Assembly (NCBI GenBank): GCA_902627495.1
Contig: CACOJS010000005.1
Span: forward strand, 62,001 to 126,000
Direction of reading: 5' to 3'
DNA length: 64,000 nucleotides
Source of the DNA: Hydrogenophilales bacterium
GTDB taxonomy: Bacteria > Pseudomonadota > Gammaproteobacteria > Burkholderiales > Eutrophovitaceae
Positions 1-8,859 of the stretch are shown one piece after another. Both the position numbers and the translations under genes were made by a program. The notes beneath the pieces were generated by a model, which had not been told where the DNA came from, did no database searches, and saw only the letters and a list, made by a program, of their open reading frames with translations. Positions within the stretch are counted from its first letter, which is position 1; every line of letters starts with the position of its first letter.

Positions 1-42
1 AAGACGGATTATTGCTCACACAATCAAATGACATAAATAACT

Positions 43-837
43 ATGATGCCCGACATAAAAAAAGCTATTGAAATAGTTGTAGCAGATGAAATTATGCCGC
101 ATTATCTAAACACTGAGTTTAAATTGAAAAAAGACGGGAGTTTGTGTACAAAGGTCGATTTGGCGGTTCAGTTGAGACTCAAAGACCTGTTGCGAGACAT
201 TTTCCAAGCACCAGTTTTGGGGGAGGAGATGTCGGTTGGGGAGCAAATTAAAGTATGGGAAACCAGTGGAGATTACATCTGGTGTGTGGATCCTCTAGAT
301 GGAACCTCAAACTATGTCAATGGAATACCTTACTTTGCAGTTTCAATCGCGTTAATGCAAAACAGAAAAAGTTGTTTAGGTGTGGTCTATGATCCTACGA
401 GGGGTGAGTTCTTTCATGCAGAAGAAGGAGGGGGAGCGTTTTTAAATGGCGTCAGGCTGCAAGACGTAAAAAAAAGACCACTACAGCAGGCAATAGCACA
501 GATTGATTTCAAGCGCTTATCGCGAGGAATAACTGACAAATTATTAGATAGTACCCCCTATGCATCTCAGAGAAATTTTGGTGCAGGGTCCCTTGAATGG
601 TGCTATCTAGCAGCTGGGAGGTTCGATATATATTTACACGGGTCCCAGAAATTATGGGACTACGCTGCCGGTTCATTGGTTTTGAAGGAGGCGGGTGGGA
701 ATTTACGAACGATGAAGAATCCCAAGTTTTGGGAGGGGGATGTTTGGTCAAAGAGTGTAATTGCTGCAGGCTCAGACGAGCTTTTTAAGGCTTGGGTGGA
801 TTGGCTTACAGAGGCTATTCCTGAAATTATTTCGTAA
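43..837 (+). CDS. Inositol monophosphatase family phosphatase (SuhB/HisN-like)
   Basis: This 264-residue protein is a Mg2+-dependent, Li+-sensitive-type phosphatase that hydrolyses a phosphomonoester such as inositol phosphate or histidinol phosphate. The family metal-site motifs are visible: GEE at residues 60-62, DPLDGT at 83-88 and a C-terminal WDYAAG near 210, where the Asp is a metal ligand. Length is normal for the family. Translation may begin at the ATG at 43 or the one at 46. It lies 95 bases upstream of ilvI on the same strand, so it may share transcription with the branched-chain genes. The true substrate cannot be told from sequence; the Trp before the C-terminal Asp and the neighbourhood do not separate SuhB from HisN-type enzymes. 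Confidence 0.85.
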   Translation: MMPDIKKAIEIVVADEIMPHYLNTEFKLKKDGSLCTKVDLAVQLRLKDLLRDIFQAPVLGEEMSVGEQIKVWETSGDYIWCVDPLDGTSNYVNGIPYFAVSIALMQNRKSCLGVVYDPTRGEFFHAEEGGGAFLNGVRLQDVKKRPLQQAIAQIDFKRLSRGITDKLLDSTPYASQRNFGAGSLEWCYLAAGRFDIYLHGSQKLWDYAAGSLVLKEAGGNLRTMKNPKFWEGDVWSKSVIAAGSDELFKAWVDWLTEAIPEIIS

Positions 838-932
838 TCGAGGGGTTTAGATCTTGACCCTTTAAAACCTCATGGGGTATCGTGTAAGACTTTTTGATTT
901 TATTAGTAATTTTTCTTCTAAGGTGATTGTTA

Positions 933-2669
933 ATGGAGCTGTCAACAGCATTCACAAAAAGTTTAACAGGGGCAGAGATGATCCCCAAGAGTCTCTCGGA
1001 CGAAGGGGTTCAATTTGTGTTTGGCTATCCGGGCGGAGCTGTATTGCCTATTTATGATGAGTTAGAAAAGCAGGACAAGGTCAAACATATCCTGGTTCGG
1101 CATGAGCAGGCAGCGATTCATGCGGCTGACGCCTACGCCAGATCGACACACAATGTAGGAGTGGCGTTGGTTACCTCCGGGCCTGGGGTGACCAATGCTA
1201 TTACCGGTATCGCTACTGCTTACATGGATTCCGTGCCCATGGTGATTATTACTGGCCAAGTTCCTACGCATGCTATCGGGCAGGATGCCTTTCAGGAGGT
1301 TGATACTGTGGGGATTACTAGGCCTTGTGTGAAGCATAACTTTCTTGTAAAAAATGTTGATGACATATCGGTGACGATAAAAAAGGCATTTCACATTGCG
1401 TCCACCGGCCGGCCGGGTCCAGTAGTTGTTGACATACCTAAGGACATCACCACCGTTAAAGGAAAATACTTTTACCCTAAATCAGTATCCATCAGGTCCT
1501 ATGACAATTTGAAAAATAAGATTGTTGATGGAAATCTTATTGAAGAAATCGTAATGTTACTAAGGCAGGCTAAGAAGCCCGTAATATATACCGGTGGGGG
1601 GGTAATCTTTAGTAACGCTCATGAAGAACTAAAAAGCTTGGTATCCAAGTTAGGGTATCCTTGTACAAACACTCTCATGGGATTGGGTGGCTTTCCGGGC
1701 ACAGACCCATTGTTTTTAGGAATGTTGGGAATGCATGGTACCTATGAAGCGAATATGGCAATGCAAGAGTGTGACGTGCTCTTGGCTGTGGGTGCTAGAT
1801 TTGATGACAGGGTAATTGGAAACCCCAAACATTTTTTCAGGGAAGATCGAAAGATAATACACATTGATATTGATCCTTCCTCAATATCTAAAAGGGTTCA
1901 AGTTGACTTGCCGGTAGTCGGTGACGTTAAAGAAATATTAATAAGAATAAACAAGAAATTGCAGACTATTTCGAATGTGGTGGAGCATCCTGACTCGGTT
2001 GAAAAATGGTGGAAAAAAATAGAGGGTTGGAAAAACCGCGACTGCCTATCATACGATAGGGATAGCAAGATCATAAAACCGCAAATGGTTATAGAAAAAT
2101 TGTACGAGCTGACCGCCAATGAGGAGGAAGTGTTCGTCACATCTGATGTGGGCCAGCATCAAATGTGGGCTGCCCAATTCTATAAATTCGATAAACCTCG
2201 AAGATGGATTAACTCAGGTGGGCTGGGGACAATGGGTGTTGGCCTTCCATATGGCCTTGGTGTGCAACTTGCACATCCTGATTCCACCGTCTTGTGTGTC
2301 ACTGGTGAGGCGAGTATTCAAATGTGTATCCAAGAGCTATCTACTGCAAAGCAGTACAGGCTACCCATCAAAATTATTAATCTTAACAATAGATATATGG
2401 GTATGGTTCGACAGTGGCAAGAGTTTTTCCATGAAAACCGTTATGCTGAGTCCTACATGGATGCTCTACCAGACTTTGTTAAGTTAGCTGAATCCTACGG
2501 ACATGTAGGTCTAAAAGTGGAAAAACCAAGTGATATTGAGGGTGCGATTAGAGAGGCATTGTCTCAAAAACAAAGACTAGTTTTCCTGGATTTTATTACT
2601 GATCAAACAGAGAATGTATATCCCATGGTTCCAGGTGGCAAGGGTTTATCGGAAATGATCTTGGTTTAG
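933..2669 (+). CDS. ilvI: Acetolactate synthase large (catalytic) subunit
   Basis: The catalytic subunit of acetohydroxyacid synthase condenses pyruvate with pyruvate or 2-ketobutyrate, the first common step to valine, leucine and isoleucine. It uses ThDP, Mg2+ and FAD. At 578 residues it has the usual length. The catalytic Glu58 sits in RHEQ, the N-terminal motif GYPGGAVLPIYDELE is at 31-45, and the C-terminal ThDP region reads GEAS...NNRYMGMVRQW. The usual GDG of the ThDP motif is GEA here (458-460). The ATG at 933 is preferred over the TTG at 927 because AAGG lies nine bases upstream and MELSTAF...GAEM matches the family start. ilvH follows after five bases, consistent with the obligate subunit pair. 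Confidence 0.97.
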   Translation: MELSTAFTKSLTGAEMIPKSLSDEGVQFVFGYPGGAVLPIYDELEKQDKVKHILVRHEQAAIHAADAYARSTHNVGVALVTSGPGVTNAITGIATAYMDSVPMVIITGQVPTHAIGQDAFQEVDTVGITRPCVKHNFLVKNVDDISVTIKKAFHIASTGRPGPVVVDIPKDITTVKGKYFYPKSVSIRSYDNLKNKIVDGNLIEEIVMLLRQAKKPVIYTGGGVIFSNAHEELKSLVSKLGYPCTNTLMGLGGFPGTDPLFLGMLGMHGTYEANMAMQECDVLLAVGARFDDRVIGNPKHFFREDRKIIHIDIDPSSISKRVQVDLPVVGDVKEILIRINKKLQTISNVVEHPDSVEKWWKKIEGWKNRDCLSYDRDSKIIKPQMVIEKLYELTANEEEVFVTSDVGQHQMWAAQFYKFDKPRRWINSGGLGTMGVGLPYGLGVQLAHPDSTVLCVTGEASIQMCIQELSTAKQYRLPIKIINLNNRYMGMVRQWQEFFHENRYAESYMDALPDFVKLAESYGHVGLKVEKPSDIEGAIREALSQKQRLVFLDFITDQTENVYPMVPGGKGLSEMILV

Positions 2670-2674
2670 AAGTT

Positions 2675-3184
2675 GTGGAAAATACTGATTCTAGGCACGT
2701 GATATCTGTGATTTTGGAAAACGAATCGGGAGCACTTTCCCGAGTTGCAGGACTGTTTTCCGCTAGAGGATATAATATTGAATCTTTGACGGTGGCACCT
2801 ACAACCGACCCCTCCGTTTCACGGATGACCATAGTGACATCGGGTTCAAACGAAGTGGTAGCACAAATCACAAAGCAACTGAATAAATTGATTGATGTTA
2901 TTACCCTAGTTGATTTGACGGATGGTAGTCATATTGAAAGAGAACTCCTATTAATCAAGTTAAATAGGAATAGTCAGGCGAAACATGACAAGATAGAGGG
3001 CTTGGTCAGGGAGTATGGTGCACGTTTTCTCGATACCTCAGATGGTACCCATATAGTCGAGTTAACCGGATCAGGGTCTGCACTGGACGCTTTTTTAGAT
3101 AAAGTAGATAAGAGTGTGATCATTGAGCTTGTTAGAACTGGAGCCTCTGGCATTGGCAAAGGGTCTAGGGTACTTAGTTATTGA
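2675..3184 (+). CDS. ilvH: Acetolactate synthase small (regulatory) subunit
   Basis: The regulatory subunit activates the catalytic IlvI subunit and confers valine feedback inhibition. It has 169 residues against about 163 for E. coli IlvH. The N-terminal ACT domain is clear: ISVILENESGALSRVAGLFS, then RGYNIESLTVAPT, at residues 10-45. The C-terminal small-subunit domain continues to the end (VIIELVRTGASGIGKGSRVL). Translation starts at GTG 2675, five bases after the ilvI stop, so the two subunits are probably translationally coupled. ilvC follows after 59 bases. Confidence 0.96.
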   Translation: MENTDSRHVISVILENESGALSRVAGLFSARGYNIESLTVAPTTDPSVSRMTIVTSGSNEVVAQITKQLNKLIDVITLVDLTDGSHIERELLLIKLNRNSQAKHDKIEGLVREYGARFLDTSDGTHIVELTGSGSALDAFLDKVDKSVIIELVRTGASGIGKGSRVLSY

Positions 3185-3231
3185 GATTGCTTTTGCAAGT
3201 AGCTTATAGGACTTATTTTTACAATATTTAA

Positions 3232-4260
<1,029 letters not shown>

Positions 4261-4295
4261 TCCCTAAAACTTATTGGTAATATATTTTGCACCGC

Positions 4296-4934
4296 ATGGA
4301 TGACGATCACCATTTTGTTATTGCTAAGGAGGGCTGGGGGCACATAGCTATCGTCCTGTTTCTATCGATCATAGCAACAATTTTAGCGGGTTGGTGGTCT
4401 ATTATTTTTTGGCTGACTTTGTTGTTTGTTATTCAGTTCTTTTGGGATCCGGTCAAGCACATTCCGTCAAATTCAGGCGGAATTCTTTCTCCAGCAGATG
4501 GGAGGGTTGTTCTGGTAGACAGGTGCATCAATCCAGAGGATGGTCAGGATTCTATTAAAATTAGTGTTTTTATGAATGTATTTAACACCCACTCCAATAG
4601 AAGCCCCGTTGAGGGGGTTATAAAAAGTAAGATCTATTATCCGGGGCAGTTTTTTAATGCTGCATTTGATAAGGCCTCACATGATAACGAACGTAATGTG
4701 TTAATAATTGAAGAGCAGAATGGATGGAGTGTTACCTGTGTGCAGATAGCTGGGTTATTAGCTAGGCGGATAATTTGTTATCCGCAGGAGGGTGATCGTT
4801 TAAGTAGGGGTCAACGATATGGCTTCATACGATTTGGGTCTCGCGTTGATTTATATCTTCCTTCTCGTGCTGTTCCACAAGTGACAATTGGGGAAAAAGT
4901 CTCAGCTGGAGAGACGATCGTGGCCAGTATTTAA
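4296..4934 (+). CDS. psd: Phosphatidylserine decarboxylase proenzyme, small type
   Basis: This inner-membrane enzyme decarboxylates phosphatidylserine to phosphatidylethanolamine using a self-generated pyruvoyl group. The 212-residue form is the short proenzyme type common in Betaproteobacteria. Hydrophobic residues 18-50 form the N-terminal membrane anchor. SPADGR (65-70) and FMNVFNTHSNRSP (92-104) are family motifs, and RFGSRVD at 179-185 carries the Gly181-Ser182 self-cleavage site whose serine becomes the pyruvoyl. ATG 4296 is chosen over TTG 4287; neither has a good Shine-Dalgarno. It lies directly before pssA, which makes its substrate. Confidence 0.93.
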   Translation: MDDDHHFVIAKEGWGHIAIVLFLSIIATILAGWWSIIFWLTLLFVIQFFWDPVKHIPSNSGGILSPADGRVVLVDRCINPEDGQDSIKISVFMNVFNTHSNRSPVEGVIKSKIYYPGQFFNAAFDKASHDNERNVLIIEEQNGWSVTCVQIAGLLARRIICYPQEGDRLSRGQRYGFIRFGSRVDLYLPSRAVPQVTIGEKVSAGETIVASI

Positions 4935-4974
4935 AATACAATTTTATGGTCTTAAAGGGAGCATTAAAGAGATA

Positions 4975-5736
4975 ATGTCTAGTAGAATTAATTTGAAAAA
5001 GTCCCGCATCTATTGGCTTCCCAATGTCATTACAACCTGCGGATTATTTTCCGGCTTCTACGCAATAGTCCAGGCAATGAATTTACGTTTTGAGCTCGCA
5101 GCAATGGCTATATTTGTGGCCATGGTTTTTGATATTTTAGACGGTCGGGTTGCAAGAATAACAAGGACGGAGTCTGATTTTGGGGCTGAATATGATTCAT
5201 TATCGGATATGGTCGCTTTTGGTGCCGCACCAGCGTTAATAATGTATGAGTGGGGTCTGAAGGGTATGAATAAGTTTGGTTGGTTCGCTGCCTTTGTTTA
5301 CTGCGGTTGTGCCGCATTGCGATTAGCAAGATTTAATACGGCACCGCCTGATGCTGAGAAAGGGTTTTTTAGAGGGCTACCAAGCCCAGCTGCCGCCGGG
5401 TTATTGGCAGGGTATGTATGGACTGTTGAGGTTTATGGTCTTACTTTTGAATACTTTGTTTGGGCATGTTGGACTATTACCTTGTTTGCCGGTGCATCCA
5501 TGGTGAGTAATATACAGTATTATAGTGCTAAAGATATGGACCTCAGAAAAACAGTACCTTTTTGGGTTTTAGTGCTAATGATTTTCTTAACCTTTGTTAC
5601 TTTCCAAATTACTGAAAATTTACCTGAAATATTGTTTTTGTTTTTTACACTCTATGCACTATCCGGATATTTCGGTTTTGCAATAACTTTTTTAACAAAA
5701 AGAAAAAACAAAAAAACTGTCCATAAATCGCCGTAG
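4975..5736 (+). CDS. pssA: CDP-diacylglycerol--serine O-phosphatidyltransferase
   Basis: This membrane enzyme joins serine to CDP-diacylglycerol to make phosphatidylserine, the substrate of the adjacent psd product. The CDP-alcohol phosphotransferase signature is complete: D56-G57, A60-R61, G70, D74 and D78 in DGRVAR...GAEYDSLSD. Several hydrophobic helices follow, and length is 253 residues. The start is placed at ATG 4975, 40 bases after psd, because the sequence between 4888 and 4975 overlaps psd and does not resemble the family. The Lys/Arg-rich C-terminus (RKNKKTVHK) is expected to be cytoplasmic. Confidence 0.95.
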   Translation: MSSRINLKKSRIYWLPNVITTCGLFSGFYAIVQAMNLRFELAAMAIFVAMVFDILDGRVARITRTESDFGAEYDSLSDMVAFGAAPALIMYEWGLKGMNKFGWFAAFVYCGCAALRLARFNTAPPDAEKGFFRGLPSPAAAGLLAGYVWTVEVYGLTFEYFVWACWTITLFAGASMVSNIQYYSAKDMDLRKTVPFWVLVLMIFLTFVTFQITENLPEILFLFFTLYALSGYFGFAITFLTKRKNKKTVHKSP

Positions 5737-5976
5737 TCTACTTGCAGTTGGGCTGAAAAGACTCTAATATCAGGAACATGATAAGGTTCTCTCTATCTTT
5801 CGTCTGTCGTTTTTACCCCAAAATATTTTTTAGGGTATTCGTGTTGCGCCTTTGGCGCTAAAACTATAAAAATCTAATTTGGTTCCCTTCAGTCTTTATC
5901 CAGAGACTTTTGGGAAAAGAAGGTCAAAAGAAACCATTAGGAAAGATGGCCGGAATATAACGCGGTGGAGGTGATG
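5737..5976 (+). promoter_or_regulatory. Structured leader region upstream of leuA
   Basis: This 240-base gap precedes leuA and is the longest in the window. It holds a 27-codon reading frame (ATG 5778 to TAA 5861) rich in Phe (6), Arg (5), Val (3) and Leu (3), ending VLRLWR, with AGGAA only one base before its ATG. It also holds an inverted repeat at 5814-5837, a GCGCC-TTT-GGCGC hairpin at 5846-5858 covering the end of that frame, and a two-part stem-loop at 5883-5916. AAAGACT at 5757-5763 is fully complementary to AGTCTTT at 5891-5897, so an alternative fold is possible. A cis-acting leader is inferred. It lacks a classical run of Leu codons and a U-tract terminator. Confidence 0.45.
5883..5916 (+). 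repeat. Stem-loop before leuA
   Basis: TTCCC at 5883-5887 pairs with GGGAA at 5912-5916. Inside, after a 3x3 internal loop, AGTCTTT (5891-5897) pairs with AGAGACT (5902-5908, one G-U pair) around an ATCC tetraloop. No run of T follows, so it is not a Rho-independent terminator. It ends 60 bases before the leuA ATG. Confidence 0.55.
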
Positions 5977-7536
5977 ATGAAAGACCAGTTGATTATTTTT
6001 GATACTACAATGCGAGATGGTGAGCAAAGTCCGGGTGCTTCAATGACTTGCGAGGAAAAGCTTCAGATAGCCCACCAGCTCGAAAGAATGAAGGTTGACG
6101 TAATCGAGGCAGGATTCCCAGCAGCTAGTAAGGGAGACTTTGAGTCTGTCCGATCGGTAGCACAAAATATATCTAACAGTACCATTTGTGGATTAGCTAG
6201 GGCTAATGAAAAAGATATTAGATTGGCAGCTGATGCGGTCAAACCCGCAAAATCTGCTAGAGTGCACACCTTCATAGCAACGTCTCCCATCCATATGGCA
6301 CAAAAATTACGTATGGAGCCTGACGAGGTGATTGAACAGGCTGTTCGATCTGTTAAGCTGGCTAAATCTCTTTGTGGTGACGTAGAGTTTTCTCCAGAAG
6401 ATGCGGGTCGTTCAGAAACTGAGTTTCTTTGCCGGATATTGGAGGAAGTTATAAGTGCCGGAGCCAATACAATAAATATTCCCGATACCGTTGGATATAC
6501 GGTCCCAGAGCAGTTTGCCAAACTGATAGTTCAGTTAAGGGAAAGAATTCCAAATTCAGATAAAGTAGTGTGGTCAGTTCATTGCCACAATGATCTTGGT
6601 TTTGCAGTCGCAAATTCATTGGCTTCGGTGATGGCAGGAGTAAGACAGATTGAGTGTACTATTAATGGTCTGGGAGAGCGGGCAGGTAATGCCTCGTTAG
6701 AGGAGATTGTTATGGCTGTTCGAACACGGCAAGATTATTTTCCTTGTGATACAAACATCGATAGCAGCCAAATAGTACCGGCATCTAAGATGGTATCGGC
6801 TATAACAGGTTTTCCAGTTCAGCCTAACAAAGCTATAGTTGGAGCTAATGCCTTCGCCCACGAGTCTGGAATTCACCAAGATGGCGTCATAAAACACAGG
6901 GAAACCTACGAGATTATGCGAGCTCAGGATGTTGGTTGGACCACAAACCAGTTGGTTTTGGGTAAGCATTCGGGTAGAACTGCATTTAAGCAGAGGTTGA
7001 GTCACTTGGGTATAAAAATTAGTTCCGAGGATGCTCTCAACTCTGCCTTTGGTAGATTTAAGGATTTGGCTGACAAAAAGCATGAAATCTTTGATGAAGA
7101 CCTTATGATGCTTGCCACTGAGAATGTAGGCAATCAACCTAGTGAAAGATACCAACTCATTTCTTTACTTGCTCACTCCGAAACAGGGGAGACTCCATTA
7201 GCGAATCTGGTGCTCGCGAACGAAGGAGAAGAGGTTTATGCCGAAGCTAATGGCAGTGGCCCAATTGATGCGACTTTTAAGGCAATAGAAAAAATAGCTC
7301 AAAGTGGCTCTTCTCTTGAGCTTTACTCAGTTAATGCCATTACTAGGGGAACAGATTCGCAAGGTGAGGTGGGAGTTCGACTTGCGAAGGAGGCTCGTGT
7401 AGTCAATGGAACCGGAGCTGATACGGACATTGTAGTAGCATCAGCGAAAGCGTATATTGATGCTCTGAATAAGCTTTCGTCATCGGAAGAGAAAATCAAT
7501 CCTCAGATTAATGAACGGTTATTCAAAGGAGAATAG
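5977..7536 (+). CDS. leuA: 2-isopropylmalate synthase
   Basis: LeuA condenses acetyl-CoA with 2-ketoisovalerate, the committed step of leucine synthesis, and is normally feedback-inhibited by leucine. The 519-residue protein has the HMGL-like TIM barrel with [16 protein letters not shown] at residues 8-23 and the metal-binding HCHND near 201-205. The C-terminal leucine-binding dimerisation domain runs from about residue 390. ATG 5977 is preferred: GGAGG at 5967-5971 is five bases upstream of it, against only two bases before ATG 5974. The remaining leucine genes (leuCDB) are 35 kb away. The preceding leader suggests separate control. Confidence 0.97.
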   Translation: MKDQLIIFDTTMRDGEQSPGASMTCEEKLQIAHQLERMKVDVIEAGFPAASKGDFESVRSVAQNISNSTICGLARANEKDIRLAADAVKPAKSARVHTFIATSPIHMAQKLRMEPDEVIEQAVRSVKLAKSLCGDVEFSPEDAGRSETEFLCRILEEVISAGANTINIPDTVGYTVPEQFAKLIVQLRERIPNSDKVVWSVHCHNDLGFAVANSLASVMAGVRQIECTINGLGERAGNASLEEIVMAVRTRQDYFPCDTNIDSSQIVPASKMVSAITGFPVQPNKAIVGANAFAHESGIHQDGVIKHRETYEIMRAQDVGWTTNQLVLGKHSGRTAFKQRLSHLGIKISSEDALNSAFGRFKDLADKKHEIFDEDLMMLATENVGNQPSERYQLISLLAHSETGETPLANLVLANEGEEVYAEANGSGPIDATFKAIEKIAQSGSSLELYSVNAITRGTDSQGEVGVRLAKEARVVNGTGADTDIVVASAKAYIDALNKLSSSEEKINPQINERLFKGE

Positions 7537-7595
7537 TCTAGTAGCTGATGAAGTACATTTAGCGTAGTCTGGTGATGATGGTTGGTATAGCAGAA

Positions 7596-7601
7596 TATAA
7601 T
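7596..7601 (+). promoter_or_regulatory. Candidate -10 box upstream of the RND efflux operon
   Basis: A perfect TATAAT lies 79 bases before the TTG start of the membrane-fusion protein gene, in the 143-base gap after leuA. No good -35 is seen; the best spacing gives GTGATG at 7572. Either an activator assists or the match is by chance. Confidence 0.35.
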
Positions 7602-7679
7602 GTATCATATCGATTTGTTTTATTGTGATTTGTAAGTCAACGAACCTGGTTGAAAGTTTAGTGGTGTAGGAGATTAATA

Positions 7680-8834
7680 TTGAACATTGTGAAGAAACGT
7701 TTTCCTGGAAGGGTGCTATGTGCTATTTCCATATTTATCCTGACTGGGTGCAACGGTGGCGTCGAGGGTACGTCAGATAAGCCAAGGACAACAACGAAAG
7801 CCACCAACAGTTCTCCTGTAAAAAGTCAAAAGCCCAGGGGACTGCCTGTTAGGGCTGAACAAGTGACGGTTGCCAAGGTTGTTGATAAGGTTACTGCTGT
7901 GGGGAGTTTACTAGCGGAGGAGTCGGTGATCATTAGACCTGAGATTGATGGTCGAATTATCAACCTTCATTTCGAAGAAGGTCAATTAGTAGAGGTAGGA
8001 CAAAGGTTAGTAACAATTGATAGTACGGAGTACGCAGCACAATTGAGTGCTATAAAAGCTGATTTGCGAACGGAACAACAAAAGTTTGATCGATTGCAAG
8101 AATTATTCGAAAAGGAATTTATCAGTAAAGAAGCTTTGGACATTCAGCAGGGCAGTGTTGAAAAGCTGGCGGCGAGGGTCGAGGAGGCTCAGTCGGTTCT
8201 GAACAAAACCCGAATTCTGGCACCGTTTTCTGGGATTGTGGGGCTCAGAGAAGTTAGTCCAGGAGCCTATGTACGGGCTGGTGCCGATATTGTACCGCTT
8301 GAAAATGTGGCTTCAATAAAGGTTGATTTTCGTATTCCCGAAATATACTTGTCAAAAATAAAAGGTAATCCAAAAGTGTCATTGAAATTAGACGCTTACC
8401 CTAATGAGGTGTTCCGAGGGAAAGTCTATGCGGTTCAGCCTGCAGTAGATAAATCCACCAGGACAGTTTTGATGCGTGCTCGAATTGCTAATAAACAGGG
8501 TAAATTAAAACCAGGGATGTTTGCTCGGGTCTCCATGGTTTTGGCAACTAGACCCAAAGCAATCACCGTTCCTGAGCAGGCTCTTTGGCCTCAAGGCACG
8601 GACAACTATGTTTTTAAGGTTATCGATGGAAATGTGAAGCTAACTAAGGTTTTAGTAGGTAAACGTCAACCTGGTAGTGTTGAGATAGACAGCGGACTAA
8701 TATCTGGAGATTTGGTAGTAACAGAGGGGCAAATCAAATTAAGAGATGGGGCTCCCGTCATGGTTCTAGGAGCAGAGCCGAAAAAGAAGTCCACTCCCTT
8801 GGAAAATCCTGCTGAAGCCAAGACCAGCGGCTAA
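7680..8834 (+). CDS. RND efflux periplasmic membrane-fusion lipoprotein (HlyD/AcrA family)
   Basis: This periplasmic adaptor links an inner-membrane RND pump to an outer-membrane channel. The 384-residue protein begins with a lipoprotein signal ending LTGC, with the lipidated Cys at residue 24. It continues with a Lys/Pro-rich linker, a barrel-sandwich (biotinyl-lipoyl) half, a short alpha-helical hairpin (about 110-175), the second lipoyl half (ILAPFSGIVGLREVSPGAYV) and a beta-barrel domain. The start is TTG 7680, supported by TAGGAG at 7667-7672 seven bases upstream and by the signal peptide. The pump gene follows after 25 bases. No outer-membrane factor or regulator gene adjoins, so a TolC-type channel elsewhere is presumably shared. 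Confidence 0.93.
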   Translation: MNIVKKRFPGRVLCAISIFILTGCNGGVEGTSDKPRTTTKATNSSPVKSQKPRGLPVRAEQVTVAKVVDKVTAVGSLLAEESVIIRPEIDGRIINLHFEEGQLVEVGQRLVTIDSTEYAAQLSAIKADLRTEQQKFDRLQELFEKEFISKEALDIQQGSVEKLAARVEEAQSVLNKTRILAPFSGIVGLREVSPGAYVRAGADIVPLENVASIKVDFRIPEIYLSKIKGNPKVSLKLDAYPNEVFRGKVYAVQPAVDKSTRTVLMRARIANKQGKLKPGMFARVSMVLATRPKAITVPEQALWPQGTDNYVFKVIDGNVKLTKVLVGKRQPGSVEIDSGLISGDLVVTEGQIKLRDGAPVMVLGAEPKKKSTPLENPAEAKTSG

Positions 8835-8859
8835 ATAAAGAGTTTTTACAAGAATAGTT

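Noticed and set aside
838-932. A branched-chain attenuator before ilvI
   Set aside because: The 95-base gap has overlapping weak GGGT/ACCC and GAGG/CCTC pairings but no leader peptide with Ile, Val or Leu codons.
5846-5858. GCGCC-TTT-GGCGC hairpin as a Rho-independent terminator after pssA
   Set aside because: The stem is only five pairs and is followed by an A-rich sequence, not a T-run; kept only as part of the leuA leader.
6063-6521. Minus-strand frames of about 150 codons inside leuA
   Set aside because: leuA is intact and conserved on the plus strand, and these frames have no ribosome-binding site or homology.
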